This document shows, piece after piece, positions 1-9,400 of a DNA stretch of 64,000 bases; position 1 is the stretch's first letter; every line of letters begins with the position of its first letter. Source of the DNA: Aquimarina aggregata (GTDB taxonomy: Bacteria > Bacteroidota > Bacteroidia > Flavobacteriales > Flavobacteriaceae); assembly GCF_001632745.1 (NCBI RefSeq), contig NZ_LQRT01000046.1, forward strand, positions 124,001 to 188,000, in the 5' to 3' direction. The notes beneath the pieces were generated by a model. The model was given only the letters and a program-made list of their open reading frames with translations. It was not told where the DNA came from and did no database searches. A program made the position numbers and the translations under genes.

Positions 1-1
1 T

Positions 2-412
2 GACGCAGATGATATATTACAAAATGTATTTCTTAAGGTTTATAAAAGCATAAAAAAATTTAAAGGTGACAGTAAATTATATTCATGGTTATATAGGATA
101 GCCACAAATGAATCTATATCCTTTTTGACTCAAAAAGCCAAAAGGTATAATATTAGTAATGAAGAACTAAGTCAACAACTAATTCAAAATTTGGAAACAG
201 ATGTATATTTTGAAGGAAATGTAATTCAAATGAAATTACAAATGGCTATTGCCTCTTTACCACAAAAGCAACAACAAGTTTTCAACATGAAATACTTTCA
301 AGAATTAAAATACAAAGAAATTTCAGAAATTCTAGAAACTAGCGAAGGGGCGCTCAAAGCATCCTATCATATTGCTACAAAAAAAATTGAAGCTTTTTTA
401 AGAGACGATTAA
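2..412 (+). CDS. ECF-type RNA polymerase sigma factor (5' end outside window)
   Basis: An alternative sigma factor that directs RNA polymerase to a stress or envelope regulon. The frame is open from base 2, and the first visible residues, DADDILQNVFLKVYK, are the typical region 2 helix, so the N-terminus lies before the window. The TTG at 125 is only an internal Leu codon. Region 4 follows: the stretch LPQKQQQVFNMKYFQELKYKEISEILETS is the helix-turn-helix for the -35 element (quoted here only by its ends: LPQKQQQVF and YKEISEILETS), then a closing helix to RDD. The stop is 31 bases before the next gene, which suggests one transcript with the membrane and periplasmic partners at 444 and 985. 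Family assignment is firm; the regulon is unknown. Confidence 0.9.
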   Translation, partial: DADDILQNVFLKVYKSIKKFKGDSKLYSWLYRIATNESISFLTQKAKRYNISNEELSQQLIQNLETDVYFEGNVIQMKLQMAIASLPQKQQQVFNMKYFQELKYKEISEILETSEGALKASYHIATKKIEAFLRDD

Positions 413-443
413 ACCTTTTTATATCTTTTAAGTCATATATATA

Positions 444-974
444 GTGAAAGACAAAAAAACACATAAAAACGATAGTGGATTTAAAACACCAGAAAACTAT
501 TTTGAAAGTTTCAACCATAGACTTTTAGAAAAAATAGCTCTTAGTGAAAAACAAAAAACCTCAACACTAAAAAAAATGGATTCAGGTTTTAAAGTTGCTG
601 ATGACTATTTTATATCAGCACATGATACTATTTTACAAAAAACTATTGCACCTAAACCAAAAAGCAAATTAAGGAACTTAATATCAACTAAAAATATTAT
701 ATACGTATCAGGAGTAGCGGCTATGATAGCCTTAATTTTATCTATCTCTATTACTAAAAAATCACCTCTAGATTTTGATACTATTGAAATGACGGCTATT
801 TATGAATATTTAAATGAAGAAAATATTGAATTAAGTACTACGGATATAGCAGGTTTATTAGATGAGGACATTAACTACATACAAACTTTTGAGGATGAGC
901 TAGGTAACCATGATAACTTACTAGACTATTTATCTGAAGAAGATTTAGAAAATGAAATTATATTTACCGAATAA
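444..974 (+). CDS. Single-pass membrane protein, probable anti-sigma partner
   Basis: A 176-residue protein starting at GTG 444; I see no ATG upstream that fits. It has no N-terminal signal sequence but one hydrophobic segment near residues 87-106, so the N-terminal part should face the cytoplasm and the acidic C-terminal part the periplasm. This is the layout of anti-sigma factors. The cytoplasmic part holds a duplicated motif: DSGFKTPENYF at residues 11-21 and DSGFKVADDYF at 46-56. It lies between a sigma factor gene and a periplasmic Spy-like gene (10 bases to the next start). I infer that it binds the sigma factor; no known anti-sigma domain is obvious to me. Confidence 0.65.
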   Translation: MKDKKTHKNDSGFKTPENYFESFNHRLLEKIALSEKQKTSTLKKMDSGFKVADDYFISAHDTILQKTIAPKPKSKLRNLISTKNIIYVSGVAAMIALILSISITKKSPLDFDTIEMTAIYEYLNEENIELSTTDIAGLLDEDINYIQTFEDELGNHDNLLDYLSEEDLENEIIFTE

Positions 975-984
975 TTGTTTAAAC

Positions 985-1434
985 ATGAAAAAGATACTAT
1001 TACTTACATGTATTATACTTATTTCTAACATTTCCTTTGCTCAAAAGGGATCTAGAGAAAAAGTAAAAGCATTCAAAGTAGCATATATAACTGAGAAACT
1101 AGAATTATCTAGTACAGAAGCACAGGAATTCTGGCCATTATATAATGCTCATCAAGAAACGATATCAAAATTACGAATGCAAAAACGTAAAATCATAAGA
1201 GCTCTAAAAGAGGTTAATGCAAACCAGCAAGATCTTAGTGATGAAGAAGCTACAAAATATTTAGATAATCATTTCAAATTAGAAGAGCAAAAACATCTTT
1301 CTCGTAAAAAACTTCTTACAGATCTCAAAAAAGTAATTTCTAGTAAAAAGATTTTAAAATTAATAAAAGCTGAAACAGATTTTAATAAAAGAATACTCGA
1401 AAAAATTAAAGAGAAAAGAAAAAGAGGCAATTAG
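985..1434 (+). CDS. Periplasmic Spy/CpxP-like sensor protein
   Basis: A 149-residue exported protein. I chose ATG 985 because it opens a clear signal peptide (MKKILLLTCIILISNISFAQ); an upstream in-frame TTG at 952 would overlap the previous gene and bury it. The mature part is highly charged and helical (REKVKAFKVAYITEKLELSSTEAQEFWPLYN), with the Leu-Thr/Ser-x-x-x-Ala-x-x-Phe-Trp-Pro-x-Tyr pattern seen in LTxxQ/Spy/CpxP-type proteins, followed by long coiled helices. Such proteins next to an ECF sigma gene are often annotated as sensors of the sigma factor; CnrX of the CnrYXH metal-response system is an analogy. The role here is inferred from context. Confidence 0.65.
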   Translation: MKKILLLTCIILISNISFAQKGSREKVKAFKVAYITEKLELSSTEAQEFWPLYNAHQETISKLRMQKRKIIRALKEVNANQQDLSDEEATKYLDNHFKLEEQKHLSRKKLLTDLKKVISSKKILKLIKAETDFNKRILEKIKEKRKRGN

Positions 1435-1451
1435 CCTCTTTTTCTTTTCTC
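1411..1451 (+). terminator. Strong hairpin terminator overlapping the stop codon
   Basis: An 18-base-pair perfect stem (1411-1428 with 1434-1451) around a 5-base loop, with the core GAGGC/GCCTC and T-rich 3' arm. The stop codon of the Spy-like gene (1432-1434) lies inside it. A gene on the other strand ends at 1485, so it may work in both directions. Confidence 0.8.
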
Positions 1452-1484
1452 TACATCAAATGCATTTAATGTTAGATCCAAAAA

Positions 1485-2549
1485 TTAATCGAATATCAAT
1501 CTAGCTATTCTTCCTTTACCAGCGGCTATCGCAGTAGTATTAGAAATAAAGCGTAATGTATAAAAGCCTTCCTTGCTTAATTCGACCCAATTCTTTCCAA
1601 AATCATTTGATACTGAAATACCGGTAAAACCGATAGCAACCAATTTTTGTCCATTACTATTAGGAATATATCGCACACTACTTTTATAACCAGGTCCATT
1701 ATCCTGAGTTATCAAACTCCAAGTTTTTCCGCCATTAACAGTAATAGCTTTATTTTGTAAATTTTTAGTAGGATTTGTGTAGTCTCCGCCAAAAATTACT
1801 CCATTATCTTTATCATAAAAATGAATAGCATATCCTCCTGTTGTAGAAGTTCCTTGTATTAAAGGAGTATTATATACCTCCCAATGTGCACCTTTATCTG
1901 GTGAATAGAACACTCTTGATTTCATACCTCCTGATAGTATCCAAGTGTTATCCCCTACACTACTAATATTTCCGTTACTTGCTGCAAAAGCAGCTTCTCC
2001 TTCTTCCGTTTTTGGTAAATCATTACAAGAAATCTTTGTCCAATTTTCACCACCATCTTTAGTTATAATGATCGACAAACAATCCTCTGTGGGGTCTCCC
2101 ATTGCAATTCCTTCATTTTCATTCCAAAACAGCATAGCATCATAAAACACTTTATCATGAGTTTCTGTATACACTATTTTTTCCTCTTTAGTAATCAGGT
2201 CAATTTTTCTCATCCTTGCAGGAGAGCCAATACCCAAACTAAAAAAAGATGAATTATTAAAACCTACTGCACGTTGCTCTGTAATCCAATTGTTTTCATT
2301 TTTAGTCTTCTCAGAAATTTCAAATTCTATTAATTCATGATAATTCGTTTTTAGATTAATAAATCCATATCCTTTATTATATCCAAATCCTATCAACGTA
2401 TCATTATATATATCCAGTGCGCGTATACTTATTGAATCTTCAAGAATCATATCAATTTTAACCCGAGTAAAATCATGAATATTATTATTTTCTTGACTAG
2501 TACAGCACATAGAACCTAAAACCAATATAAAAATAATCGTGTATTTCAT
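1485..2549 (-). CDS. Exported YCF48/BNR-type beta-propeller protein
   Basis: A 354-residue protein with a hydrophobic N-terminal export signal ending in a Cys pair (FILVLGSMCC), so possibly a lipoprotein, although the lipobox is not canonical. The body consists of repeated blades with the Asp-box-like pattern SxDxGxxW: TKDGGENWTKI, SPDKGAHWEVY, TVNGGKTWSLI, SNDFGKNWVEL. This pattern is typical of sialidase-like and YCF48 (photosystem II assembly factor-like) propellers. Flavobacterial homologs are often called oxidoreductases without evidence. No catalytic sialidase residues are evident to me, so the function is unknown. It stands alone between a terminator and a divergent methyltransferase gene. 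Confidence 0.75.
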   Translation of the reverse strand: MKYTIIFILVLGSMCCTSQENNNIHDFTRVKIDMILEDSISIRALDIYNDTLIGFGYNKGYGFINLKTNYHELIEFEISEKTKNENNWITEQRAVGFNNSSFFSLGIGSPARMRKIDLITKEEKIVYTETHDKVFYDAMLFWNENEGIAMGDPTEDCLSIIITKDGGENWTKISCNDLPKTEEGEAAFAASNGNISSVGDNTWILSGGMKSRVFYSPDKGAHWEVYNTPLIQGTSTTGGYAIHFYDKDNGVIFGGDYTNPTKNLQNKAITVNGGKTWSLITQDNGPGYKSSVRYIPNSNGQKLVAIGFTGISVSNDFGKNWVELSKEGFYTLRFISNTTAIAAGKGRIARLIFD

Positions 2550-2575
2550 TAATTAATAATTTTAACCAAATATAA

Positions 2576-2604
2576 TTGTATTTCCCAACAAAGACATACC
2601 TTTG
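2576..2604 (+). promoter_or_regulatory. Bacteroidota-type promoter of the rRNA methyltransferase gene
   Basis: The exact -7 element TACCTTTG lies at 2597-2604, with a TTG triplet at 2576-2578 in the -33 position (18-base spacer). Transcription would start near 2610, about 18 bases before the ATG at 2628. Confidence 0.6.
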
Positions 2605-2627
2605 CACACCTTAAAAAAAACAATACC

Positions 2628-3836
2628 ATGCGTTTACATAGAAACCTTGTCTTTGCTGTTATAGATGGATTGAATGAAATATTCAACAAAGGAGCATATG
2701 CAGATAAAGTTGTTCAAAAACTATTAAAGAGAGATAAAAGATGGGGCGCACGTGATCGTGGTTTTGTTGCTGAAACTGTGTATGAAATTGTAAGATGGAA
2801 ACGTCTGTATGCTGAAATTGCCGAAGTAAAAGAGCCTTTTAATAGAGATAACTTATGGCGGATTTTTGCTGTATGGGCCACTTTACGAGGTATTCCCCTG
2901 CCCGATTGGAAACAAATTGAACCAACTCCAACTCGACGAATTAAGGGTAAATTTGATGAACTTAGTAAGATAAGAAAGTTCAAAGAATCTATTCCTGATT
3001 GGATGGACGAACTAGGAGAGCAGGAATTGAAAAAAGCATGGGATCAAGAAATCCACGCATTAAATGAACAAGCTCCTGTAATTTTACGTGCTAATACTTT
3101 AAAAATATCAAGAGATAAACTAAGAAGTATTCTTGAAGACGAGAATATTGATACCGAATTTATTAAAGGTCATAATGATGCTCTTAAACTTGTAGAAAGA
3201 ACAAATGTGTTTTCTACAGAAGCTTTTAAAAACGGAATGTTTGAAGTACAAGATGCATCTTCTCAACTAGTTGCCGATTATTTAGATGTTCAACCAGGAC
3301 AACGTATAGTAGATACATGTGCCGGAGCAGGAGGAAAAACACTTCATCTTGCTGCTTTAATGCAAAACAAAGGACAAATCATAGCTATGGATATTTATGA
3401 AAATAAATTAAAAGAGCTAAAAAGAAGAGCCAAAAGAGCAGGTGCACATAATATAGAACCTAGAGTAATTACGGGAACAAAAGATATCAAAAAACTTCAC
3501 GGCAAAGCAGATCGTGTATTAATTGATTCTCCTTGTAGTGGTTTGGGTATACTTAGAAGAAATCCTGATGCAAAATGGAAATTACAACCTGAGTTTTTAG
3601 ATAACATAAGAAAAACGCAATCAGACATACTAGAAAGTTATTCTAAAATCGTTAAATCCGGAGGGAAACTTGTTTATGCAACATGCTCTATCCTGCCCTC
3701 TGAAAATCAGGATCAAGTGAAAAAATTTCTTTCTACAGAAATTGGCCAAGATTTTACCTTAATCAAAGACAAAAAAATTCTTGCTCACAAATCTGGCTTT
3801 GATGGATTTTACATGGCATTATTAGAAAAAAAGTAA
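2628..3836 (+). CDS. RsmB/NOP2-type RNA (cytosine-5) methyltransferase
   Basis: A 402-residue cytoplasmic enzyme that transfers a methyl group from S-adenosylmethionine to C5 of a cytosine, most likely in 16S rRNA. An N-terminal helical NusB-like part (about 1-140) is followed by the Rossmann domain. The SAM loop is DTCAGAGGKT (229-238). Motif IV, DSPCSG, places the release Cys at 303, and YATCS places the catalytic Cys at 353, so both required cysteines are present. The length and domain order match the RsmB family. The specific base modified cannot be read from sequence. It has its own promoter and is convergent with the secreted beta-helix gene downstream. Confidence 0.9.
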   Translation: MRLHRNLVFAVIDGLNEIFNKGAYADKVVQKLLKRDKRWGARDRGFVAETVYEIVRWKRLYAEIAEVKEPFNRDNLWRIFAVWATLRGIPLPDWKQIEPTPTRRIKGKFDELSKIRKFKESIPDWMDELGEQELKKAWDQEIHALNEQAPVILRANTLKISRDKLRSILEDENIDTEFIKGHNDALKLVERTNVFSTEAFKNGMFEVQDASSQLVADYLDVQPGQRIVDTCAGAGGKTLHLAALMQNKGQIIAMDIYENKLKELKRRAKRAGAHNIEPRVITGTKDIKKLHGKADRVLIDSPCSGLGILRRNPDAKWKLQPEFLDNIRKTQSDILESYSKIVKSGGKLVYATCSILPSENQDQVKKFLSTEIGQDFTLIKDKKILAHKSGFDGFYMALLEKK

Positions 3837-3856
3837 CATCAAATACATTAAATTGA

Positions 3857-3887
3857 CCTATTTACTAATTTTGAAATTGTAAATAGG
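3857..3887. terminator. Hairpin between convergent genes
   Basis: CCTATTTAC (3857-3865) pairs with GTAAATAGG (3879-3887), with extra pairing inside the loop. It lies between the methyltransferase stop and the stop of the minus-strand beta-helix gene. There is no strong U-run on either side, so it is only a probable bidirectional terminator. Confidence 0.4.
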
Positions 3888-3908
3888 CCATAATTCTTAT
3901 CCTATATT

Positions 3909-6113
3909 TTATCGATGGACTACAAATCGGTGAATAAATTCATAATTGTTTTCTGTTTTAAGCCGTATAGCATATAGTCCTGTTTCTAAATTACCAACAT
4001 GGATCAGTTCGGTAGTGCCATGGTCTTTTGTTACAGTATTTGTATATATTTTACTTCCTGTAACAGGACTAAATATAGTATACCGTAAGGTTTGCCCCAT
4101 GAAATTATCTAATGCTAATTTTAATGTATTTGTAACAGGATTAGGAAATATCGTTAAACTAAATTCTTTGTTAGATTCAATATTAACATTATTTGGAGTT
4201 ACGGTTGCATTTTCATCATTTTTACTAACAGATATTAAATCAAATTGTTGATTTTTATTATTTAATGTTTTTGTCCAGGTATGAACATTCGCACCATTTT
4301 CATTATTCTTATCCAGAGCTTGATCTTCGCAATGAACAGGAATTAGGAAATAACTATCATTATATTTTTCAACATACCACTTTTGGTGGTCTGAATTTGG
4401 GCTAGTCCAAGTATTTACATTTTTTCTATTTCCGCATTCACCCTTATAAACCTCTAAAAACCTTCCTGTACCAATGTTTCGCACAGTATGTTTTCCATCT
4501 GATAGATGTTTAAATTCCCATTTGTGGTCACTAAATACTTTTGCGCTAGAATACATTCTTACATTAAAATTATCCCAACTCGGTGACATTACATTTTCAT
4601 TATTAGCATTACTCCTAATTGTAAAAACTCCATTTACCGATTCTCTCCCAGTAGCAATAGGATTTCCAATGGTAATTGTTATTTGTTTTTCTTTTTTACC
4701 TCCTTTATTATCTTCTGCTATTGCCTTTAACTTATAAGTTCCTGACGACAAGTTTTTTAACTTAGCATCCTTATCTTCTAAATGTCCCCATTCATAAGGA
4801 GCATGAGTTTCTTGTCTAATAAAATTATTATTAATGTATAGTTTCACATTGGCAACATTTCCATCTTTATCGTCCGCTAGAATTATAGGTTTCAAATCGG
4901 TACCAACGGCAAATTGATCTCCATTTTTAAGTGTTTTAAATACTACAGTAGGAAGTTGATTATTGTTTCCATTACCTATATGTTTAATCGCATATAAAAT
5001 TCCTCCTTTTGGTCTTACAGACCTAAGTACTTTAGGATTACCAAAATTGTTATAAATAAAAACTTTATCTGATCCTCCAAACTCTCCAACTTTACCTTTC
5101 ACATCGGTGGTATTGTTGTATATTATATTATTTGGACCCGGAGGCTTATGACCATACTGCGCTCCCCCTGTAGCAAAGGCTCCCCAACTTCTCCAACGTT
5201 GTATGGTTATTTTGTTTTTTTCGATAAGATTATTGCCATCATCTTTATTATGGAAATTAATATCTGTATTCACAAAATTACAATCAAACACAACATTATG
5301 ATCCGCTCCTTGTTGAATGGCAAAATGACGAATTCTTTTTACAGTTTCATTATAAAATAAATTATCATGTCCTCTAACGTCGTAGTATCCTTCTCCTCCT
5401 CCACCTTTGTTATAAGAACCATCTATTAGATTATCTCTAAACGTATTATAATTACCATCTACTTTAATAGGATTAGTACCGGCTTCAATAAACTCACAAT
5501 TATCTACCCAATTATCATTAGAATCATTCTCTATCCGAACAAAAGTCACATATAAATTTTTAATTCCATTAGGATCATTCTCATGACATCTCCTGCACCA
5601 TTTATTGGTTGGATTATTACGATCATCTTGAGGTGATGCATTGGATACGGGAAAAGTAAATTTTAAATCTTCTAACCCTGCCTTGGACACCTTATCAAAA
5701 ATAATTGCATATTTATCATTAGTTCCTCTTAGAGTTACTCTAACAATACTTTGTCCTGGTATACCTCTAAGAATAACACCACTTTTCATTCTTATCTCCT
5801 TGTTAAGGATATGAATTCCTTTTTCTAAAAATACGACACCGCCTCCTTTGGTGCTCGTTCTATCAATTGCTTTTTGAATATCTGTGCCAGGACCAAGTCT
5901 TTCTATTACAGGTAACTCTGTTCTTAGCGGAATTCCTCCTCGGACTCCTACTTTTGACCATCGTTCCATTTTTGGATAATCACTATCATTTTTAGAAACG
6001 TCAAAGGTCCATCCTGGATCACCAATCCTTTGTGCGTTAATATGAGATAAAGTAAGTAAGAATATTGAAATTAGGAATGTGATCTTAAATTTTGTGCGAA
6101 ATGGGGTTTTCAT
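3909..6113 (-). CDS. T9SS-secreted right-handed beta-helix protein, putative polysaccharide lyase
   Basis: A 734-residue multi-domain secreted protein. Residues 1-27 are a signal peptide (ending SHINAQ). Residues about 65-385 look like a right-handed parallel beta-helix: many short Asn/Gly-rich coils such as VDGNYNTFRDNLIDG and NDGNNLIEKNKI-type repeats, preceded by a pectate-lyase-like entry (TDIQKAIDRTSTKGGGVVFLE). An Ig-like domain (about 390-485) follows, then a ricin/trefoil-like module (about 490-630), then a type A T9SS sorting tail (about 650-734, FPNPVTNTLKL). Beta-helix enzymes of this kind are often lyases or hydrolases of uronic or sulfated polysaccharides, but I cannot name the family or substrate. 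The trefoil-like module resembles the one in the lyase-like gene at 19250. Confidence 0.75.
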   Translation of the reverse strand: MKTPFRTKFKITFLISIFLLTLSHINAQRIGDPGWTFDVSKNDSDYPKMERWSKVGVRGGIPLRTELPVIERLGPGTDIQKAIDRTSTKGGGVVFLEKGIHILNKEIRMKSGVILRGIPGQSIVRVTLRGTNDKYAIIFDKVSKAGLEDLKFTFPVSNASPQDDRNNPTNKWCRRCHENDPNGIKNLYVTFVRIENDSNDNWVDNCEFIEAGTNPIKVDGNYNTFRDNLIDGSYNKGGGGEGYYDVRGHDNLFYNETVKRIRHFAIQQGADHNVVFDCNFVNTDINFHNKDDGNNLIEKNKITIQRWRSWGAFATGGAQYGHKPPGPNNIIYNNTTDVKGKVGEFGGSDKVFIYNNFGNPKVLRSVRPKGGILYAIKHIGNGNNNQLPTVVFKTLKNGDQFAVGTDLKPIILADDKDGNVANVKLYINNNFIRQETHAPYEWGHLEDKDAKLKNLSSGTYKLKAIAEDNKGGKKEKQITITIGNPIATGRESVNGVFTIRSNANNENVMSPSWDNFNVRMYSSAKVFSDHKWEFKHLSDGKHTVRNIGTGRFLEVYKGECGNRKNVNTWTSPNSDHQKWYVEKYNDSYFLIPVHCEDQALDKNNENGANVHTWTKTLNNKNQQFDLISVSKNDENATVTPNNVNIESNKEFSLTIFPNPVTNTLKLALDNFMGQTLRYTIFSPVTGSKIYTNTVTKDHGTTELIHVGNLETGLYAIRLKTENNYEFIHRFVVHR

Positions 6114-6364
6114 ATTTTTTATTGTGATTAGTATAAGTTATAAAAGTTGGTATTTAAAATAAATCAAAGATTAAAAATACTACCATAAAACATAGAGACC
6201 TTTAAAGTTCTAGTATCCGTAAGGCAATATTTTAAAATCGTTTTTTCTTATAAAGAATACGTTCATAATACTAAAATTCAAGCTTAGACAAGTAATTGTT
6301 AAAATTTGGTGGATAACTATATGTTTGAATGCTAATTTTATGCAAAACTTTGTGCAGAAAACAG

Positions 6365-6372
6365 TAAATTTG
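6365..6372 (+). promoter_or_regulatory. -7 promoter element upstream of purL
   Basis: TAAATTTG matches the Bacteroidota consensus TAnnTTTG exactly. It would start transcription about 25 bases before the purL ATG. I do not see a well-spaced -33 element. The rest of 6114-6364 is AT-rich and shows no riboswitch that I recognise. Confidence 0.5.
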
Positions 6373-6404
6373 CTCCTTGTTTAATACAACACAATAATCC
6401 TAAA

Positions 6405-9400
6405 ATGATTCATTTCTTCGGAAACCAAAACGAGAAGCTATTTGCAGTTCAAACAGACAAAGAAATCTCACCTGAAAATATTAAAAAATTAATCTGGTTA
6501 TTTGGCAACCAACCTATACTTTCTGCGGCGTCTATTGACGCTTTTTTTGTTGGTCCACGTGCCGCGATGATTACTCCTTGGAGCACCAATGCAGTTGAAA
6601 TAACGCAGAACATGGGTGTTAAAGGAATTATCAGAATAGAAGAATTTCAAGCTGTTTCTAAAGATTTTACAGATTTTGACCCAATGCTTTCTCAAAAGTA
6701 TAATGGATTGGATCAAGATATTTACACTATTGCTATTAAGCCTGAGGTCATTTTAGAGATTGATGACATTGCAGCCTATAATGCTCAGGAAGGTTTAGCA
6801 CTAAACGATGAAGAAATAGAATATTTAGAAAGTGTAAGTATTAAAATTGGAAGAAAACTAACAGACTCTGAAGTTTTTGGATTTTCGCAAGTAAATTCAG
6901 AACATTGTCGTCATAAAATATTCAATGGCACTTTTGTTATTGATGGAGAAGAAAAACCAACTTCTCTTTTTAAATTAATTAAAAAAACTTCAGAAACAAA
7001 TCCAAATGATATTGTTTCTGCTTATAAAGATAATGTAGCCTTTATAAAAGGACCGAAAGTCACACAATTTGCACCTAAAACTGCCGATAAGCCAGATTTT
7101 TACGAAGAAAAAGAATTTGAAAGTGTTATTTCTCTTAAAGCAGAAACACATAATTTCCCTACAACTGTAGAGCCTTTTAATGGTGCAGCAACAGGATCTG
7201 GTGGTGAGATTAGAGATAGACTTGCAGGAGGTAAAGGTTCTTTGCCTTTAGCAGGAACTGCAGTTTACATGACTTCCTATTCGAGATTAGAAGATAATCG
7301 TCCATGGGAACAAGGCACAAATGAAAGAGATTGGTTATATCAAACTCCGATGGATATTTTGATAAAGGCCTCTAATGGAGCCTCTGATTTTGGGAATAAA
7401 TTTGGACAACCCCTGATTACTGGATCAGTATTAACTTTTGAACATGAAGAAGAAGCTCGAAAACTAGGGTTTGATAAAGTTATTATGCAAGCAGGTGGTA
7501 TCGGATATGGTAAAGCTGAACAAGCTTTAAAAGCTACCCCGCAAAAAGACGATAAAATTGTAATTCTAGGTGGTGAAAACTATCGAATTGGTATGGGAGG
7601 TGCTGCCGTTTCCTCTGCAGACACAGGAGAATTTAGTAGTGGAATAGAACTAAATGCTATTCAGCGTTCCAATCCCGAAATGCAAAAAAGGGCTGCCAAT
7701 GCTATACGTGGAATGGTCGAAAGTGAAGAAAACACTATTGTTTCCATTCATGATCACGGTGCAGGAGGACATCTTAATTGCCTTTCTGAACTCGTTGAAG
7801 AAACTGGTGGTAACATAGATCTTGATAAATTACCAGTAGGTGATCCTACACTATCTGCCAAAGAAATTATTGGTAACGAATCACAAGAGCGTATGGGCTT
7901 AGTGATAAGTAAAGAAAATATATCTACTCTCGAGCGTATTGCCCAACGTGAGCGTTCTCCTATGTATCAAGTTGGTGATGTAACCGGAGATCATAGATTC
8001 ACGTTTACTTCTAAAACCAAAGGTGATACACCTATGGATTTAGCACTTGAAGATATGTTTGGGAGTTCTCCTAAAACTATTATGAATGATGTTACTATTG
8101 ACCGTAACTACAAAGACATTTCATATGCTAATAATGATTTTTACAACTATTTAAACAAGGTGCTACAATTAGAAGCTGTAGCCTGTAAAGATTGGTTGAC
8201 AAACAAAGTAGATCGTTGCGTTGGTGGTAAAGTAGCCAAACAACAATGTGTTGGACCTTTACAAATACCTCTAAATAATTGTGGTGTAATGGCATTAGAC
8301 TATACCAGTTCTGAAGGTATTGCCACTAGTATTGGTCATTCCCCAATATCTGGATTAATTGATCCTAAAGCCGGAAGTAGAAACTCTATAGCAGAGGCCT
8401 TAACAAATATCATTTGGGCTCCTCTTAAAGATGGACTAGCATCAATCTCTCTATCTGCCAATTGGATGTGGCCTTGTAAAAATGAAGGTGAGGATGCCAG
8501 ATTATATGAAGCTGTAAAAGCAATTTCTGATTTCGCTATAGAACTAGATATCAATGTTCCTACAGGTAAAGATTCTTTATCTATGAAACAAAAATATCCT
8601 AATGAAGAAGTCATTGCTCCTGGAACGGTAATTATATCAGCAGCTGCTAATTGTAATGATATTAATAGTGTTGTTGAACCTGTACTTCAAAAACATGGAG
8701 GATCTATTTATTACATAAATCTGTCACAAGATTCTTATAAACTAGGAGGATCTTCTTTTGCTCAAATACATAATAAAATAGGAACTGCAGCACCAACAAT
8801 AAAAGACTCGGCGCAGTTTAAAAAGACATTTAATGTTATTCAGGATCTAATCCGAAATAAACATATAGTAGCTGGGCATGATGTCGCTTCTGGTGGTTTA
8901 GTCACAACATTATTAGAGCTCTGCTTTGCAGATGTTCATCTTGGAGCAGATATCGACCTTACTTCTATTCAGGAATCCGACTCTATTAAATTATTATTTG
9001 CAGAAAACTCAGGAATCGTTATCCAAAGTGCTCTCAATTCGGATATAGAATCTGTACTATCTGACCATGGCATCGAATTCTTTGCCATTGGAAAAGTAAC
9101 TCAAGAAGCTGTTGTGTATCTTAAAAATTCAACTGATACTTTCACTTTAGATATTGAAGAATTAAGAAACACTTGGTATAAAACTTCTTTTTTATTAGAT
9201 CAAAAACAAACTGCCAATAATTTGGCAAAAGATAGATATCAGAACTTTGCAAAACAGCCATTGCAATATGAGTTTCCTATTCATTTTATGGGTAGAAAAC
9301 CCATAATAGACACTACCAAACCAAAACCCAAAGCAGCTATCATTCGTGAAAAAGGAAGTAATTCTGAACGCGAAATGGCAAATGCAATGTACTTAGCTGG

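Noticed and set aside
952..984. TTG at 952 as start of the Spy-like gene
   Set aside because: It would add 11 residues before a clear signal peptide and overlap the previous gene; ATG 985 is the better start.
5570..5605. CRRCH (a CxxCH heme motif) in the beta-helix protein
   Set aside because: A single CxxCH in a large lyase-like protein without other cytochrome features; most likely chance.
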